Positions 45,001 through 56,245 of a stretch of 64,000 bases of DNA are shown here, one piece after another; position 1 is the stretch's first letter, and each line of letters opens with the position of its first letter. The stretch covers positions 4,898,001-4,962,000 of the forward strand of contig NZ_CP109460.1 in NCBI RefSeq assembly GCF_036227565.1, given 5' to 3'. Below the pieces are notes generated by a model, which searched no databases, was not told the origin of the DNA, and saw only the letters and a list, made by a program, of their open reading frames with translations. Source of the stretch: Streptomyces sp. NBC_01454. Lineage in GTDB: Bacteria > Actinomycetota > Actinomycetes > Streptomycetales > Streptomycetaceae. The position numbers were made by a program, and so were the translations under genes.

Positions 45001-46359
45001 GTGCCCCATGAGCCCCACCAGCCCCATCCCACCGCCGACGCCCACGCCGGCGCACCCGGTGACGCCCCCGCCGGCTGCCCCGCCGCAGCGGCCGCCGGGA
45101 CGGCCGCCGAGACCGCCCCCGAGCTGTTCACCTGGGAGTTCGCCGCCGATCCGTACCCGGCGTACGCCTGGCTGCGGGAGCATGCGCCGGTGCACCGGAC
45201 CCGGCTGCCCAGCGGCGTCGAGGCGTGGCTGGTGACCCGCTATACCGAGGCGCGCCAGGCGCTGGCGGACGGCCGGCTGTCCAAGAACCCGGTCCACCAC
45301 AGCGAGACCGCGCACGGCAAGGGCAAGGTCGGCATCCCGGGGGAGCGCAGCGCCAACCTGATGACGCATCTGCTCAACATCGACCCCCCGGACCACACCC
45401 GGCTGCGCCGGCTGGTCTCCAAGGCGTTCACCCCGCGCCGGGTCGCCGCCTTCGCCCCGCGCGTCCAGGAGCTGACCGACCGGCTCATCGACGACTTCGC
45501 GGGGCGCGGCGAGGCCGATCTGATCCATGAGTTCGCGTTCCCGCTGCCCATCTACGCGATCTGCGATCTGCTGGGCGTCCCGCGCGAGGACCAGGACGAC
45601 TTCCGCGACTGGGCGGGCATGATGATCCGGCACGGCGGGGGACCGCGCGGCGGCGTCGCCCGTTCCGTGAAGAAGATGCGCGGCTATCTCGCCGAGCTGA
45701 TCCACCGCAAGCGCGAGACCCTCGGGGCCACCGCCGAGCCCGGCGAGGACCTGATCTCCGCCCTGATCCGGGCCTCCGACCACGGCGAGCACCTCACCGA
45801 GAACGAGGTCGCCGCGATGGCGTTCATCCTGCTCTTCGCCGGCTTCGAGACCACCGTCAACCTCATCGGCAACGGCACCTACGCGCTGCTGCGCCACCCC
45901 GCCCAGCGCGAGCTGCTGCAGAAGTCGGTCGAGGCCGGCGACCGCGACCTGCTCACCACCGGCATCGAGGAACTGCTCCGCTACGACGGCCCCGTGGAGC
46001 TGGCGACCTGGCGGTTCGCGACCCAGGAGCTGACGCTGGGCGGGCAGCGGATCGCCGCGGGGGACCCGGTCCTGGTGGTGCTGGCCGCCGCCGACCGTGA
46101 CCCGGCGCGCTTCGAGGAGCCGGACGTGCTCGACCTGACCCGGCGGGACAACCAGCATCTGGGATACGGGCACGGCATCCATTACTGCCTGGGCGCTCCG
46201 CTGGCCCGGCTGGAGGGAGAGACCGCGCTGGCGACACTGCTGACCCGGCTCCCGGACCTCCGTCTCGCCGCGGAACCCGACGCGCTGCGCTGGCGCGGCG
46301 GGCTCATCATGCGCGGACTGCGGTCGCTCCCGGTGAAGTTCACACCCGAGCGCCCCTGA
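45001..46359 (+). CDS. Cytochrome P450
   Basis: 452 residues. I-helix AGFETT (oxygen activation, acidic-alcohol pair), the ExxR helix in EELLRYDGPVELATWRF, and the heme loop GYGHGIHYCLGAPLARLEG with Cys396. Soluble class I bacterial P450 that would need a ferredoxin and reductase; none is adjacent. The N-terminal ~45 residues are Pro/Ala/Gly-rich. The GTG at 45001 abuts GGAAG directly, so ribosome-site spacing is poor and the start, or leaderless translation, is uncertain. Substrate unknown. Confidence 0.93.
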   Translation: MPHEPHQPHPTADAHAGAPGDAPAGCPAAAAAGTAAETAPELFTWEFAADPYPAYAWLREHAPVHRTRLPSGVEAWLVTRYTEARQALADGRLSKNPVHHSETAHGKGKVGIPGERSANLMTHLLNIDPPDHTRLRRLVSKAFTPRRVAAFAPRVQELTDRLIDDFAGRGEADLIHEFAFPLPIYAICDLLGVPREDQDDFRDWAGMMIRHGGGPRGGVARSVKKMRGYLAELIHRKRETLGATAEPGEDLISALIRASDHGEHLTENEVAAMAFILLFAGFETTVNLIGNGTYALLRHPAQRELLQKSVEAGDRDLLTTGIEELLRYDGPVELATWRFATQELTLGGQRIAAGDPVLVVLAAADRDPARFEEPDVLDLTRRDNQHLGYGHGIHYCLGAPLARLEGETALATLLTRLPDLRLAAEPDALRWRGGLIMRGLRSLPVKFTPERP

Positions 46360-46552
46360 CCAGCGGCAAGGCCATATTTGACAGCGCGTCAGCCGCGTGA
46401 CCATTGCGTGATCTGCGCTACACCGACTTGTGACTACCCGTGACCCCGGCTACCTTTCGACCGACGATCGACGGGCTTCATTCGATCGGCCGAAGCGGGG
46501 GAGCGGTGAACCGGTGTATTGGTGCTGCCCTGCCCGCCCCGGCCGGAAGTCC

Positions 46553-46571
46553 GTCGGACAGCTCGTCCGAC
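46553..46571 (+). promoter_or_regulatory. Leader hairpin before first Rpf gene
   Basis: GTCGGAC (46553-46559) pairs with GTCCGAC (46565-46571) around AGCTC, 26 bases before the start. The upstream GAAGCGGGGGAGC and the GACAGCTC echo parts of the c-di-AMP riboswitch found before the second Rpf gene, but the rest does not align, so I list only a leader structure. Confidence 0.35.
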
Positions 46572-46597
46572 AACTCCACCGCGCGAAAGGCATCCGC

Positions 46598-47674
46598 ATG
46601 CGTTCCGGGAACGGCCGACACCGTCGCCCCCGTCAGGCACCGGCCATCTTTGTCACCGCGGGAGTGACCGGCGCCGGCATCGCCCTGCCGCTGCTCGGCG
46701 CGAGCGGTGCCCACGCCGCCGACACCACGACCTGGGACAAGGTCGCCCAGTGCGAGAGCGGCGGGGAGTGGAGCGCGGCCGCGGGCAACGGCTACTACGG
46801 CGGCCTGCAGCTGACCCAGGAGATGTGGGACAACTACGGCGGCTCCGCCTACGCCTCACGCCCCGACCTCGCCAGCCGCGCCCAGCAGATCGTGGTGGCC
46901 CAGTCGATCCTCGACCGCCGCGGCCCGGAGGTGTGGACCAGCTGTGCGGCGGACGCCGGGCTGGCCCGGGACGGCCGCGCGCCGGAGGTCAACCCCGGCA
47001 GCACCGGCACCCCGGCGCCCGACCCGTCCGACGACGGGGACGCCACCGACCCCTGGGGCTCGTCCGGCATGCACGACGGCTCGGAGGCCACGGGCGGGCA
47101 GGACGAGCCGGGCGGCGACACGGGCACCGGACCGTCCGACGAGCCGACGCGGTCGACGCCCTCGCCCGACGCCCCGGACTCCGGCCGCGGCGGCGACCCG
47201 TCCGGCACGCCCGACCCGTCCGGCTCCGCGACGCCCGGCGACGGACAGAAGGACCCCTCGCCGTCCGCCGACCCGTCCGACGCCGGCAGCCGCCCGGACA
47301 CCACCGGCACGCCGCGGGAGAAGCCCGCCCAGGGCAGGCACCGCGGAGGTGCGGACCACAAGGGCGGCGACGGCAGCCAGGACGGCCGGAACGGTCAGGA
47401 CAGCCGGAACAGTGGGGACAGCTGGAACAGTGGGGACGGCCAGGGTGACGGCGGCGGCAGGGCCTCGCGCGGCGGTGACGCGCACCGTTCGGGCCCGGCG
47501 GCCGACGGCGACTACACCGTGCGCCCGGGTGACAGCCTGTCAGCCATCGCCACGGCCCACCGGCTGGCCGGCGGCTGGACCGCCCTCTACGACCGCAACG
47601 AGGGCGTCATCGGCTCCGACGCGGACCTGATCCAGCCGGGCCAGGTGCTCGATCTCGGGCAGAACGCAGGCTAG
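46598..47674 (+). CDS. Secreted resuscitation-promoting-factor-like muralytic enzyme with LysM
   Basis: 358 residues from the ATG at 46598 (GAAAGG at 46584-46590). Signal peptide (about 1-40, GASGAHA cleavage). Rpf transglycosylase domain 41-118: [14 protein letters not shown] with catalytic Glu53 and NGYYGGLQ. A long Asp/Gly/Pro/Ser-rich linker (about 125-305) follows, then a LysM domain (YTVRPGDSLSAIATAHRL...). It cleaves peptidoglycan to aid germination and growth. It is a paralogue of the next gene, with a much longer linker. Confidence 0.92.
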   Translation: MRSGNGRHRRPRQAPAIFVTAGVTGAGIALPLLGASGAHAADTTTWDKVAQCESGGEWSAAAGNGYYGGLQLTQEMWDNYGGSAYASRPDLASRAQQIVVAQSILDRRGPEVWTSCAADAGLARDGRAPEVNPGSTGTPAPDPSDDGDATDPWGSSGMHDGSEATGGQDEPGGDTGTGPSDEPTRSTPSPDAPDSGRGGDPSGTPDPSGSATPGDGQKDPSPSADPSDAGSRPDTTGTPREKPAQGRHRGGADHKGGDGSQDGRNGQDSRNSGDSWNSGDGQGDGGGRASRGGDAHRSGPAADGDYTVRPGDSLSAIATAHRLAGGWTALYDRNEGVIGSDADLIQPGQVLDLGQNAG

Positions 47675-47914
47675 TTCGTCCCCCTTTGCCCCCTTTGGTG
47701 AAAGTGAGACAAGGGTCTCGTTGACCTCAGGGGGCCCGGGACCGTCCGGCCCCGGCGTACCGCGCCCCACCTGCGGAGATGTGACCCAGTCGTGATCGAA
47801 ATCGGTCAACTTGGCGCAGATGGTGGGGTTTGAACACCACGGGGGTTGCTGCTTAACGTCAGGACCGCTCGCCAAAGCGGGCCCTCCGGTCACACGCCGA
47901 ATCCTGCCGGTGAT

Positions 47915-48774
<860 letters not shown>

Positions 48775-48836
48775 GCCGTTTCCTCACCGGAACTCCTGCC
48801 GGCCCGAGCGGCGGGCCCGCTTCCTCCGTGAGACAG

Positions 48837-48882
48837 CCCCGCCCGGCGCGCCATTCCCCCCAGCGCGCCGCGGCGGGGTTTC
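48837..48882 (+). terminator. rpfA terminator
   Basis: CCCCGCC plus GGCGCGC (48837-48851) pairs with GCGCGCC and GGCGGGG (48863-48878) apart from one bulge, followed by TTTCT. A smaller hairpin (GGCCCG/CGGGCC, 48801-48817) precedes it. The remaining bases up to eno hold its promoter region; no gene is seen. Confidence 0.7.
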
Positions 48883-49020
48883 TCACACCTCGGGTCGCAC
48901 CGGGGGAGATCCACTGCCGGCGCAAGCCGCTGACCGGCACCGTTCCGCGGCGTTGGCCGGTGCGCGAACAATGCGGTCAAAGGTCCCGTGAACTGGGCCT
49001 TTGGGCTCTTCCTTCCGTAA

Positions 49021-50400
<1,380 letters not shown>

Positions 50401-50412
50401 CCCACGGCGGCC

Positions 50413-50438
50413 CGCCGCCCCGGGGGACCGGGGCGGCG
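50413..50438 (+). terminator. eno terminator
   Basis: An 11-bp stem (50413-50423 with 50428-50438) with loop GGGA, 12 bases after the eno stop. No T-run. Confidence 0.7.
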
Positions 50439-50476
50439 AGGGCTAATCGGGCGAGACAACCGCCCAGCACCCCGTA

Positions 50477-50513
50477 CGTCCCCGGCAACGGTCCCGTACC
50501 GTTGCCGGGGACG
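50477..50513. repeat. Perfect 16-bp hairpin between eno and divIC
   Basis: Stem 50477-50492 with 50498-50513, loop CCCGT, beginning 38 bases after the eno terminator and ending 45 bases before divIC. It could be a second terminator or a leader element of the divIC operon. Confidence 0.65.
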
Positions 50514-50558
50514 CGTCTGCTTCAGCAGTCAGGCGTCCGTCAGTGAAGGGGAGACGAC

Positions 50559-51011
50559 GTGCCCGCGGACCGGTTCTCGACCGCGACCCGACTCAAGGCC
50601 CTCGGCGAGCAGGCCGCAGCCCGCGTCTACCGTGCCCGCCCGCCCCGCCGCAACCGCCTCACCGGCCGCGCCGCCCTGCTGGCCCTGGTGATGTGCTCGC
50701 TGGTCGTCGCCCTCGCCTACCCGATAAGGCAGTACGTCTCCCAGCGCTCCGACATCGCCGACCAGCGCCACCGCGCGCAGGACGCCGGCGCCGCCCTGGA
50801 GCGGCTGCGCGAGCAGCAGGCCCGCTGGCAGGACCCGGAGTACGTCCGTCAGCAGGCCCGCCGTCACCTTCACTACGTCATGCCGGGCGAGACCGGCTAC
50901 CTCGTCCAGGACGGCTCCGGCACCGGCTCCGCGCCGAAGGGGCCGCAGGCCGCGCAGCGCCCCTGGTACGAGAATCTCTGGGACGCCGTCGACTCGGCCG
51001 ACAAGCGGTAG
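50559..51011 (+). CDS. divIC: Septum formation initiator (FtsB/DivIC family)
   Basis: 150 residues. GTG start with AAGGGGAG. Basic cytoplasmic head (1-36), one membrane helix (about 38-56), extracellular coiled coil (about 60-92), and the family signature DPEYVRQQARRHLHYVMPGE. It forms the FtsQ/DivIB-FtsL-FtsB subcomplex that activates septal wall synthesis. In Streptomyces it matters for sporulation septa. Its position downstream of eno and upstream of a DUF501 gene is a common actinobacterial order. Confidence 0.9.
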   Translation: MPADRFSTATRLKALGEQAAARVYRARPPRRNRLTGRAALLALVMCSLVVALAYPIRQYVSQRSDIADQRHRAQDAGAALERLREQQARWQDPEYVRQQARRHLHYVMPGETGYLVQDGSGTGSAPKGPQAAQRPWYENLWDAVDSADKR

Positions 51012-51106
51012 GGCCGGGCCCGTACCGCCGGCGGGCGCCGCCCCGTACTGTCGGATACGGGACGGCATGCCCGCCCCGCTCACCACTCACCTCACCGAAA
51101 GCGCAC

Positions 51107-51679
51107 ATGGACACCCCCCCGCCCCAGACCGAGCCCACCGAGCCCACCGCCGCGGACATCGCCGCTTTCAAGGAGCAGCTGGGCCGCCCGCCGCGCGGGC
51201 TGCGCGCCATCGCGCACCGCTGCCCCTGCGGCCGGCCCGATGTCGTCGAGACGGCGCCGCGCCTGGAGGACGGCACGCCCTTCCCCACGCTCTACTACCT
51301 CACCTGCCCGCGCGCGGCCTCCGCGATCGGCACGCTGGAGGCCAACGGCGTGATGAAGGAGATGTCCGAGCGCCTGGCGGCCGACCCGGAGCTTGCCGCC
51401 GCCTACCGCGCGGCGCACGAGGACTACATCCGGCGGCGGGACGCGATCGAGGTGCTCCAGGGTTTCCCGAGCGCCGGCGGCATGCCCGACCGGGTCAAGT
51501 GCCTGCATGTCCTCGTCGGTCACTCGCTGGCCGCCGGGCCGGGCGTCAACCCGCTCGGTGACGAGGCCCTCGCGATGCTCCCGGAGTGGTGGAAGAAGGG
51601 GCCGTGCGTGACCCCCTGCCAGGACACCGGAGCCCAGGACACCGAAGCTCAGGACGCCCCCGAAGGAGACGCCACGTGA
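51107..51679 (+). CDS. DUF501 protein
   Basis: 190 residues from the ATG at 51107. Cys-rich head HRCPCGRPDVVETAPRLEDGTPFPTLYYLTC followed by a helical domain (PRAASAIGTLEANGVMKEM, DRVKCLHVLVGHSLAAGPGVNPLGDEAL), the pattern of DUF501. The four Cys could bind a metal. It is nearly always found between divIC and ppx in actinobacteria, function unknown. A C-terminal Asp/Ala/Gln tail is variable. The stop overlaps the ppx start by four bases. Confidence 0.88.
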   Translation: MDTPPPQTEPTEPTAADIAAFKEQLGRPPRGLRAIAHRCPCGRPDVVETAPRLEDGTPFPTLYYLTCPRAASAIGTLEANGVMKEMSERLAADPELAAAYRAAHEDYIRRRDAIEVLQGFPSAGGMPDRVKCLHVLVGHSLAAGPGVNPLGDEALAMLPEWWKKGPCVTPCQDTGAQDTEAQDAPEGDAT

Positions 51680-52620
51680 AGCGGGTCGCCGCCATCGACT
51701 GCGGTACGAACTCCATCCGGCTGCTGGTCGCGGACTGCGACCCGGCGACCGGCGAGCTGAAGGACCTCGACCGCCGGATGCAGATCGTCCGGCTCGGCCA
51801 GGGCGTGGACCGCACCGGACGGCTGGCGCCCGAGGCGCTGGAGCGCACCTTCGCGGCCTGCCGTGAGTACGCCGCGGTGATCAAGGATCTGGGCGCCGAG
51901 CAGGTCCGCTTCGTGGCGACCTCCGCCTCCCGGGACGCGGAGAACCGCGAGGACTTCGTCCGCGGCGTGGTGGACATCCTGGGCGTGGAGCCCGAGGTGA
52001 TCACCGGCGACCAGGAGGCCGAGTTCTCCTTCGACGGCGCCACCAAGGAGCTCACCGGCCGCGCGGACCTGGAGCGGCCCTTCCTGGTGGTCGACATCGG
52101 CGGCGGCTCGACCGAGTTCGTCCTCGGCAGCGACTCGGTGCGCGCCGCGCGCTCGGTAGACGTCGGCTGCGTACGGATGACCGAGCGGCATCTGGTGCAC
52201 GAGGGCGCCATCAGCGACCCCCCGACCCCGGGGCAGATCAGCGCCATCAAGACCGATATCGCCGCGGCGCTGGACCGGGCCGAGGAGACCGTCCCGCTGA
52301 GCGAGGCCGCCACCCTCGTGGGCCTGGCCGGCTCCGTGACCACGGTCGCCGCGATCGCGCTGGGCCTCGACCAGTACGACTCCGAGGCCATTCATCACTC
52401 CCGGATCCCGCTGGCGACGGTCCGCGAGATCACGGACCGGATGCTGGCCTCCACCCATGCCGAGCGCGCGGCGATCCCCGTCATGCACCCGGGCCGGGTC
52501 GACGTGATCGCCGCGGGCGCGCTCGTGCTGCTGTCGATCATGGAGCGGACCGGCGCCGCGGAGGTCGTCGTCAGCGAGCACGACATCCTGGACGGCATCG
52601 CCTGGAGTCTCGCGGGCTGA
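51676..52620 (+). CDS. ppx: Ppx/GppA exopolyphosphatase-type phosphatase
   Basis: 314 residues from the GTG at 51676, overlapping the previous stop; AAGGAG lies at 51663-51668. ASKHA fold: phosphate-1 loop AAIDCGTNSIRLLVAD, EAEFSF, phosphate-2 loop VVDIGGGSTEFVLG, and AGSVTTVAAIAL as the adenosine-type motif. It degrades polyphosphate and/or pppGpp, linking to the stringent response. It is shorter than E. coli Ppx, as is usual for the actinobacterial type. It is the last gene of divIC-DUF501-ppx. Confidence 0.92.
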   Translation: MKRVAAIDCGTNSIRLLVADCDPATGELKDLDRRMQIVRLGQGVDRTGRLAPEALERTFAACREYAAVIKDLGAEQVRFVATSASRDAENREDFVRGVVDILGVEPEVITGDQEAEFSFDGATKELTGRADLERPFLVVDIGGGSTEFVLGSDSVRAARSVDVGCVRMTERHLVHEGAISDPPTPGQISAIKTDIAAALDRAEETVPLSEAATLVGLAGSVTTVAAIALGLDQYDSEAIHHSRIPLATVREITDRMLASTHAERAAIPVMHPGRVDVIAAGALVLLSIMERTGAAEVVVSEHDILDGIAWSLAG

Positions 52621-52882
52621 GGTGAGCACGGTGCGGCAGAGGTCGGCAACGGCCTCTGCCGAGGAGGACAGGAAGGTACCCTGACCTGCGGCAATGTGGC
52701 CTGAGTAATCCTCTAGGTCGCAACCCCCGGCGGCAAGACGCCACGGCTCCGGCGTCGCTTCGCGGCGGCGCGGCCATCGGTTTCGGAGAGAGAACCTGCG
52801 CGACACGCTGCGACGGCGGCGCCCGCAACCCAGCGCGCGCGGCTGCCGAAGTGCGCCCGGCGCACGGGCGGCCTGGCGTGGG

Positions 52883-54004
52883 TCAGGGTGCGGCGGCCGC
52901 GCGGACCTGGGTGAGGAGGTCGTACATCGAATCGCCGGGGCAGTCGGTGGTCAGCCAGTCGCGGTGGCCGGTAACTGTCGTCACGTCCTTTTTCGTGCCG
53001 TCCACCGGGTTGACGTAGGTTATGTTCGCCTGCGGATCGAGCCCCTTGAAGCGGGCGATCGTCTTGATCAGGCGGATGAGCGAGGTCTTCGCCGCGTCTG
53101 TCGGGGCCTTCTCGGCGAGCGTGCCGAGGAGGGCGATGCCGAGGTTGCCGGAGTTGTAGCCGAGGGTGTGGAAGGCGGTGACGAGGTCGCCGTCGGTGTG
53201 GAAGGCGGGGATGCCGTCGTCGCCGGAGTAGCGGCCCTCGTAGATGTTGCCGTCCTCGTCGATGAGGAAGTGGTAGCCGATGTCGCCCCAGTCGAGGGTG
53301 ACCGCGTGGTACTCGTAGATGCTCCGGATGGTGGCCGCTGGGTCCGGGTCGTCGTTGGGTGTGTCGGTGTGGTGTACCGCAATCGCCTGCAGCGGGTAAT
53401 ACTTCTCCGGCGAATTGACCTTTCCGTCCTTGTAGCGCTTGGACTCGTCGGCGCCCCAGCCGGGGCGGGAGACGTAATGCACGCCACGCAGGCGGGTGGG
53501 GTCGCTCGGCACCTTGAAGGTGCGGTGCGGGCCGTCGGTGGTGTCGATCGCCAGGGACCGCAAACCACTGGCCCCGTCGGGGGTCTTCAGTTCGTACGTG
53601 GTGGCCTTCCCGGCTGCGACCAGTGCCGTACCGCCGTCGTCGACGGTCGCGCAGCCGCCGGTCACCTGCTGCCAGGTGCCCGGGGAGGCGTCACCGTCCG
53701 CGAACCGGATACCGGCGCCGTCCTTCGTTCCGGCCCAGCGCACGGCGACATAGGAGGCGGCGAAGGCTGTGACGGCCTCGACGCCACCGCTGGCGGCCGC
53801 AGTCTGGGTGGCCGGGAACGTCCCCGGCGTCGTACCGGAATCACCGGAGCCGGATGTGGAGTTGTCCGTCTCGCCGGAGTCGGTCGAGGCGAACACCGCC
53901 GGCGTCAGCGCGGCACCGGCGGCCACCGCCCCAGCGGCGCCGATCACGCCGCGACGGGACAATGGGAGCTTCCTGCGGTGGGAGGGGTTGGGGCACTCGG
54001 ACAC
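52883..54004 (-). CDS. Tat-exported N-acetylmuramoyl-L-alanine amidase (PGRP fold)
   Basis: 373 residues from the GTG at 54004 (AAAGGA at the right spacing). Twin-arginine signal LSRRGVIGAAGAVAAGAAL (15-33). A Ser/Thr/Gly-rich stalk and beta-type region (40-155) precede the amidase_2/PGRP domain (about 185-370): AIAVHHTDTPN (zinc His), GYHFLIDEDGNIYEGRY, and VTGHRDWLTTDCPGD (zinc His and Cys). It cleaves the bond between muramic acid and the stem peptide. Confidence 0.92.
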   Translation of the reverse strand: MSECPNPSHRRKLPLSRRGVIGAAGAVAAGAALTPAVFASTDSGETDNSTSGSGDSGTTPGTFPATQTAAASGGVEAVTAFAASYVAVRWAGTKDGAGIRFADGDASPGTWQQVTGGCATVDDGGTALVAAGKATTYELKTPDGASGLRSLAIDTTDGPHRTFKVPSDPTRLRGVHYVSRPGWGADESKRYKDGKVNSPEKYYPLQAIAVHHTDTPNDDPDPAATIRSIYEYHAVTLDWGDIGYHFLIDEDGNIYEGRYSGDDGIPAFHTDGDLVTAFHTLGYNSGNLGIALLGTLAEKAPTDAAKTSLIRLIKTIARFKGLDPQANITYVNPVDGTKKDVTTVTGHRDWLTTDCPGDSMYDLLTQVRAAAAP

Positions 54005-54657
54005 GTAAATGTCCTTTCTGGAGATGCACTTGACGGGCGCTGGCCACACTTGGCGCAGCGGGATCGACCGTAGTTGTCACTCCTGCCCCAGGCCTCCCAA
54101 GGCCCTCCAAACTAGTTTAATGTTCAGTAAATTCGCTTCGTCAGTCACGCTTGGGCCGTACAGGGGGTGTGCCGTGCAGCCAAGAGTCGCCAGGCGGATG
54201 TGCGCGGCGCTGAGGGTGATGGCGAGGCTCGGTAGGCGGCCCCCGTCGAAGGGCCTTTTGGGTGGGCATGTTGCCCGTCTGGGCGCGTTTTCGGGGTCCC
54301 GGGAGGCTTCGGAGGCGGGTCTGCGGAGAAAGTTCGTGAAATCCTTCACATGAAAAAACCGCTCCTTGGGCGAAGAATCTGATCATCCGGCCCTGATTCG
54401 AAGGTCCTGGGCTCTCGCGGCCCGGAGAATGCGCGGCTCCCGGGGAGTTGGCGGTGCGTGCCCCAAGGCTGTGGTCCAGTCGTCCGGCGGCCCACAATCC
54501 CTGATCAATAGGGGTCTCCAACGCCCGCCATGGCAAGGTGGTTCCCTCTTGAACTATGGCGTCGATCACGAAGCCGGCGGAGTGTAGCAGACGCCCTCCG
54601 GATGCTTGTGAAGGGGCTCACGAGCGACCCCCCATGTGGGGGTGGATACTCGATTGC
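54005..54657. other. Long intergenic region between amidase and ndh
   Basis: 653 bases without a convincing gene. The AT-rich stretch at 54108-54133 (AACTAGTTTAATGTTCAGT) probably holds the amidase promoter. The Rex-type site lies at 54334-54351, leaving a leader of about 300 bases before ndh that could carry regulatory RNA, though no known class is recognised. Confidence 0.5.
54334..54351. promoter_or_regulatory. Rex-type operator (ROP) upstream of ndh
   Basis: TCGTGAA-ATCC-TTCACAT matches the Streptomyces Rex consensus TTGTGAA-N4-TTCACAA at 12 of 14 defined positions, with a perfect GTGAA/TTCAC dyad. Rex is a repressor that senses the NADH/NAD+ ratio, and ndh is an established Rex target in S. 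coelicolor. Confidence 0.7.
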
Positions 54658-56046
54658 ATGAGCACCACGGAGCGTCCCAGGATCCTCGTTGTAGGCGGTG
54701 GGTACGTAGGCCTGTACGCGGCACGCCGCATCCTCAAGCAGATGCGGTACGGCGAGGCGACCGTCACGGTCGTCGACCCGCGCTCGTACATGACGTACCA
54801 GCCCTTCCTCCCTGAAGCTGCAGCCGGCAGCATCTCCCCCCGCCATGTCGTGGTGCCGCTACGACGTGTGCTGCCCAAGGCGGAGGTGCTCACCGGTCGG
54901 GTCACCACCATCGATCAGGACCGCAAGGTCGCCACGATCGCCCCGCTGGTCGGCGAGGCGTACGAGCTGCCCTTCGACTACCTGGTCATCGCGATGGGCG
55001 CGGTCTCCCGTACCTTCCCGATTCCCGGCCTGGCCGAGAACGGCATCGGTATGAAGGGCGTGGAAGAGGCCATCGGCCTGCGTAACCACGTGCTGGAGCA
55101 GCTGGACAAGGCCGACTCCACGACCGACGAAGACGTCCGCCGCAAGGCGTTGACCTTCGTCTTCGTCGGCGGCGGCTTCGCCGGTGCGGAGACCGTCGGC
55201 GAGGTCGAGGACATGGCCCGCGACGCCGCGAAGTACTACAACAACGTGAAGCGCGAGGACATGCGCTTCCTGCTGGTCGACGTCGCCGACAAGATCCTCC
55301 CCGAGGTCGGTCCCAAGCTCGGTGCGTACGGCAAGGAGCACCTCGAGAGCCGTGGCGTCGAGGTCTACCTCAAGACCGGCATGGACTCCTGCGTCGACGG
55401 CCACGTGAAGCTCAACAACGGCCTCGAGGTCGACTCCAACACCATCGTGTGGACCGCGGGCGTCAAGCCGAACCCGGCGCTGTCCCGCTTCGGTCTGCCG
55501 CTCGGCCCGCGCGGCCACGTCGACGCCGCCGCCACCCTCCAGGTGCAGGGCACCGACTACATCTGGGCCGCCGGCGACAACGCGCAGGTGCCCGACCTGG
55601 TCGGCCGCAAGGCCGGCAACCCGAACGCCTGGTGCCCGCCGAACGCGCAGCACGCGCTGCGGCAGGCCAAGATCCTCGGCGACAACGTGGTGTCCGGGAT
55701 GCGCGGCTTCCCGCAGAAGGAATACAGCCACGCCAACAAGGGTGCGGTCGCCGGTCTGGGCCTGCACAAGGGCGTCGCGATGATCGTCATGGGCAAGGTG
55801 AAGATCAAGCTCAAGGGCCGTCTCGCCTGGTACATGCACCGCGCGTACCACGGCATGGCGATGCCGACGTACAACCGCAAGATCCGGGTCTTCGCCGACT
55901 GGACGCTGGCCATGTTCCTCAAGCGCGAGGTCGTCTCGCTCGGCGCCATGGAGAACCCCCGCGAGGAGTTCTACGAGGCGGCCAAGCCGGCCCCCGCTCC
56001 GGCCGCCGCGGCCGACGCCGACAAGGCGAAGGCCAAGGCTTCCTGA
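54658..56046 (+). CDS. ndh: Type II NADH dehydrogenase
   Basis: Single-subunit, non-proton-pumping NADH:menaquinone oxidoreductase on the inner face of the membrane. 462 residues from the ATG at 54658. FAD motif ILVVGGGYVGLYAARR (8-23), NADH motif FVFVGGGFAGAETVGEVED (about 165-183), IWAAGDNAQVPD (FAD), and an amphipathic C-terminal helix region (WYMHRAYHGMAMPTYNRKIRVFADW) for membrane contact. The tail is Ala/Pro/Lys-rich. The Rex-type site upstream suggests induction when NADH accumulates. Confidence 0.95.
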   Translation: MSTTERPRILVVGGGYVGLYAARRILKQMRYGEATVTVVDPRSYMTYQPFLPEAAAGSISPRHVVVPLRRVLPKAEVLTGRVTTIDQDRKVATIAPLVGEAYELPFDYLVIAMGAVSRTFPIPGLAENGIGMKGVEEAIGLRNHVLEQLDKADSTTDEDVRRKALTFVFVGGGFAGAETVGEVEDMARDAAKYYNNVKREDMRFLLVDVADKILPEVGPKLGAYGKEHLESRGVEVYLKTGMDSCVDGHVKLNNGLEVDSNTIVWTAGVKPNPALSRFGLPLGPRGHVDAAATLQVQGTDYIWAAGDNAQVPDLVGRKAGNPNAWCPPNAQHALRQAKILGDNVVSGMRGFPQKEYSHANKGAVAGLGLHKGVAMIVMGKVKIKLKGRLAWYMHRAYHGMAMPTYNRKIRVFADWTLAMFLKREVVSLGAMENPREEFYEAAKPAPAPAAAADADKAKAKAS

Positions 56047-56075
56047 ATCCCCGGTCGGGTACTCCGACCAGCCCG

Positions 56076-56109
56076 AAGGGCGTCCGCCATCCGTGGGGCG
56101 GGCGCCCTT
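56076..56109 (+). terminator. ndh terminator
   Basis: 13-bp stem (56076-56088 with 56097-56109, one G.T pair) beginning AAGGGCG and ending CGCCCTT, followed by T. It lies 29 bases after the ndh stop. Confidence 0.75.
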
Positions 56110-56245
56110 TGGCGTGTCCGCTCTGGCGAAAGGCGGGCAGTGTGCGGTTCTCTTACGTGCGAACGGGACTAACTGGGCGCCCCATTGGCGTTTACGTGGT
56201 GGGTGAAACTTTTTTGCCCGACTCGTCAACACGGAGGTGTGCGAC

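Noticed and set aside
46380..46597. A second c-di-AMP riboswitch before the first Rpf gene
   Set aside because: Only two short fragments match; the paired conserved blocks are not in the required order and spacing.
52621..52882. tRNA or small RNA between ppx and the amidase
   Set aside because: No cloverleaf arms or class-specific bases; GC-rich sequence without a convincing structure.
54077..54569. Small frames between amidase and ndh
   Set aside because: No conserved features or ribosome sites; the region includes the Rex-type site and AT-rich promoter DNA.
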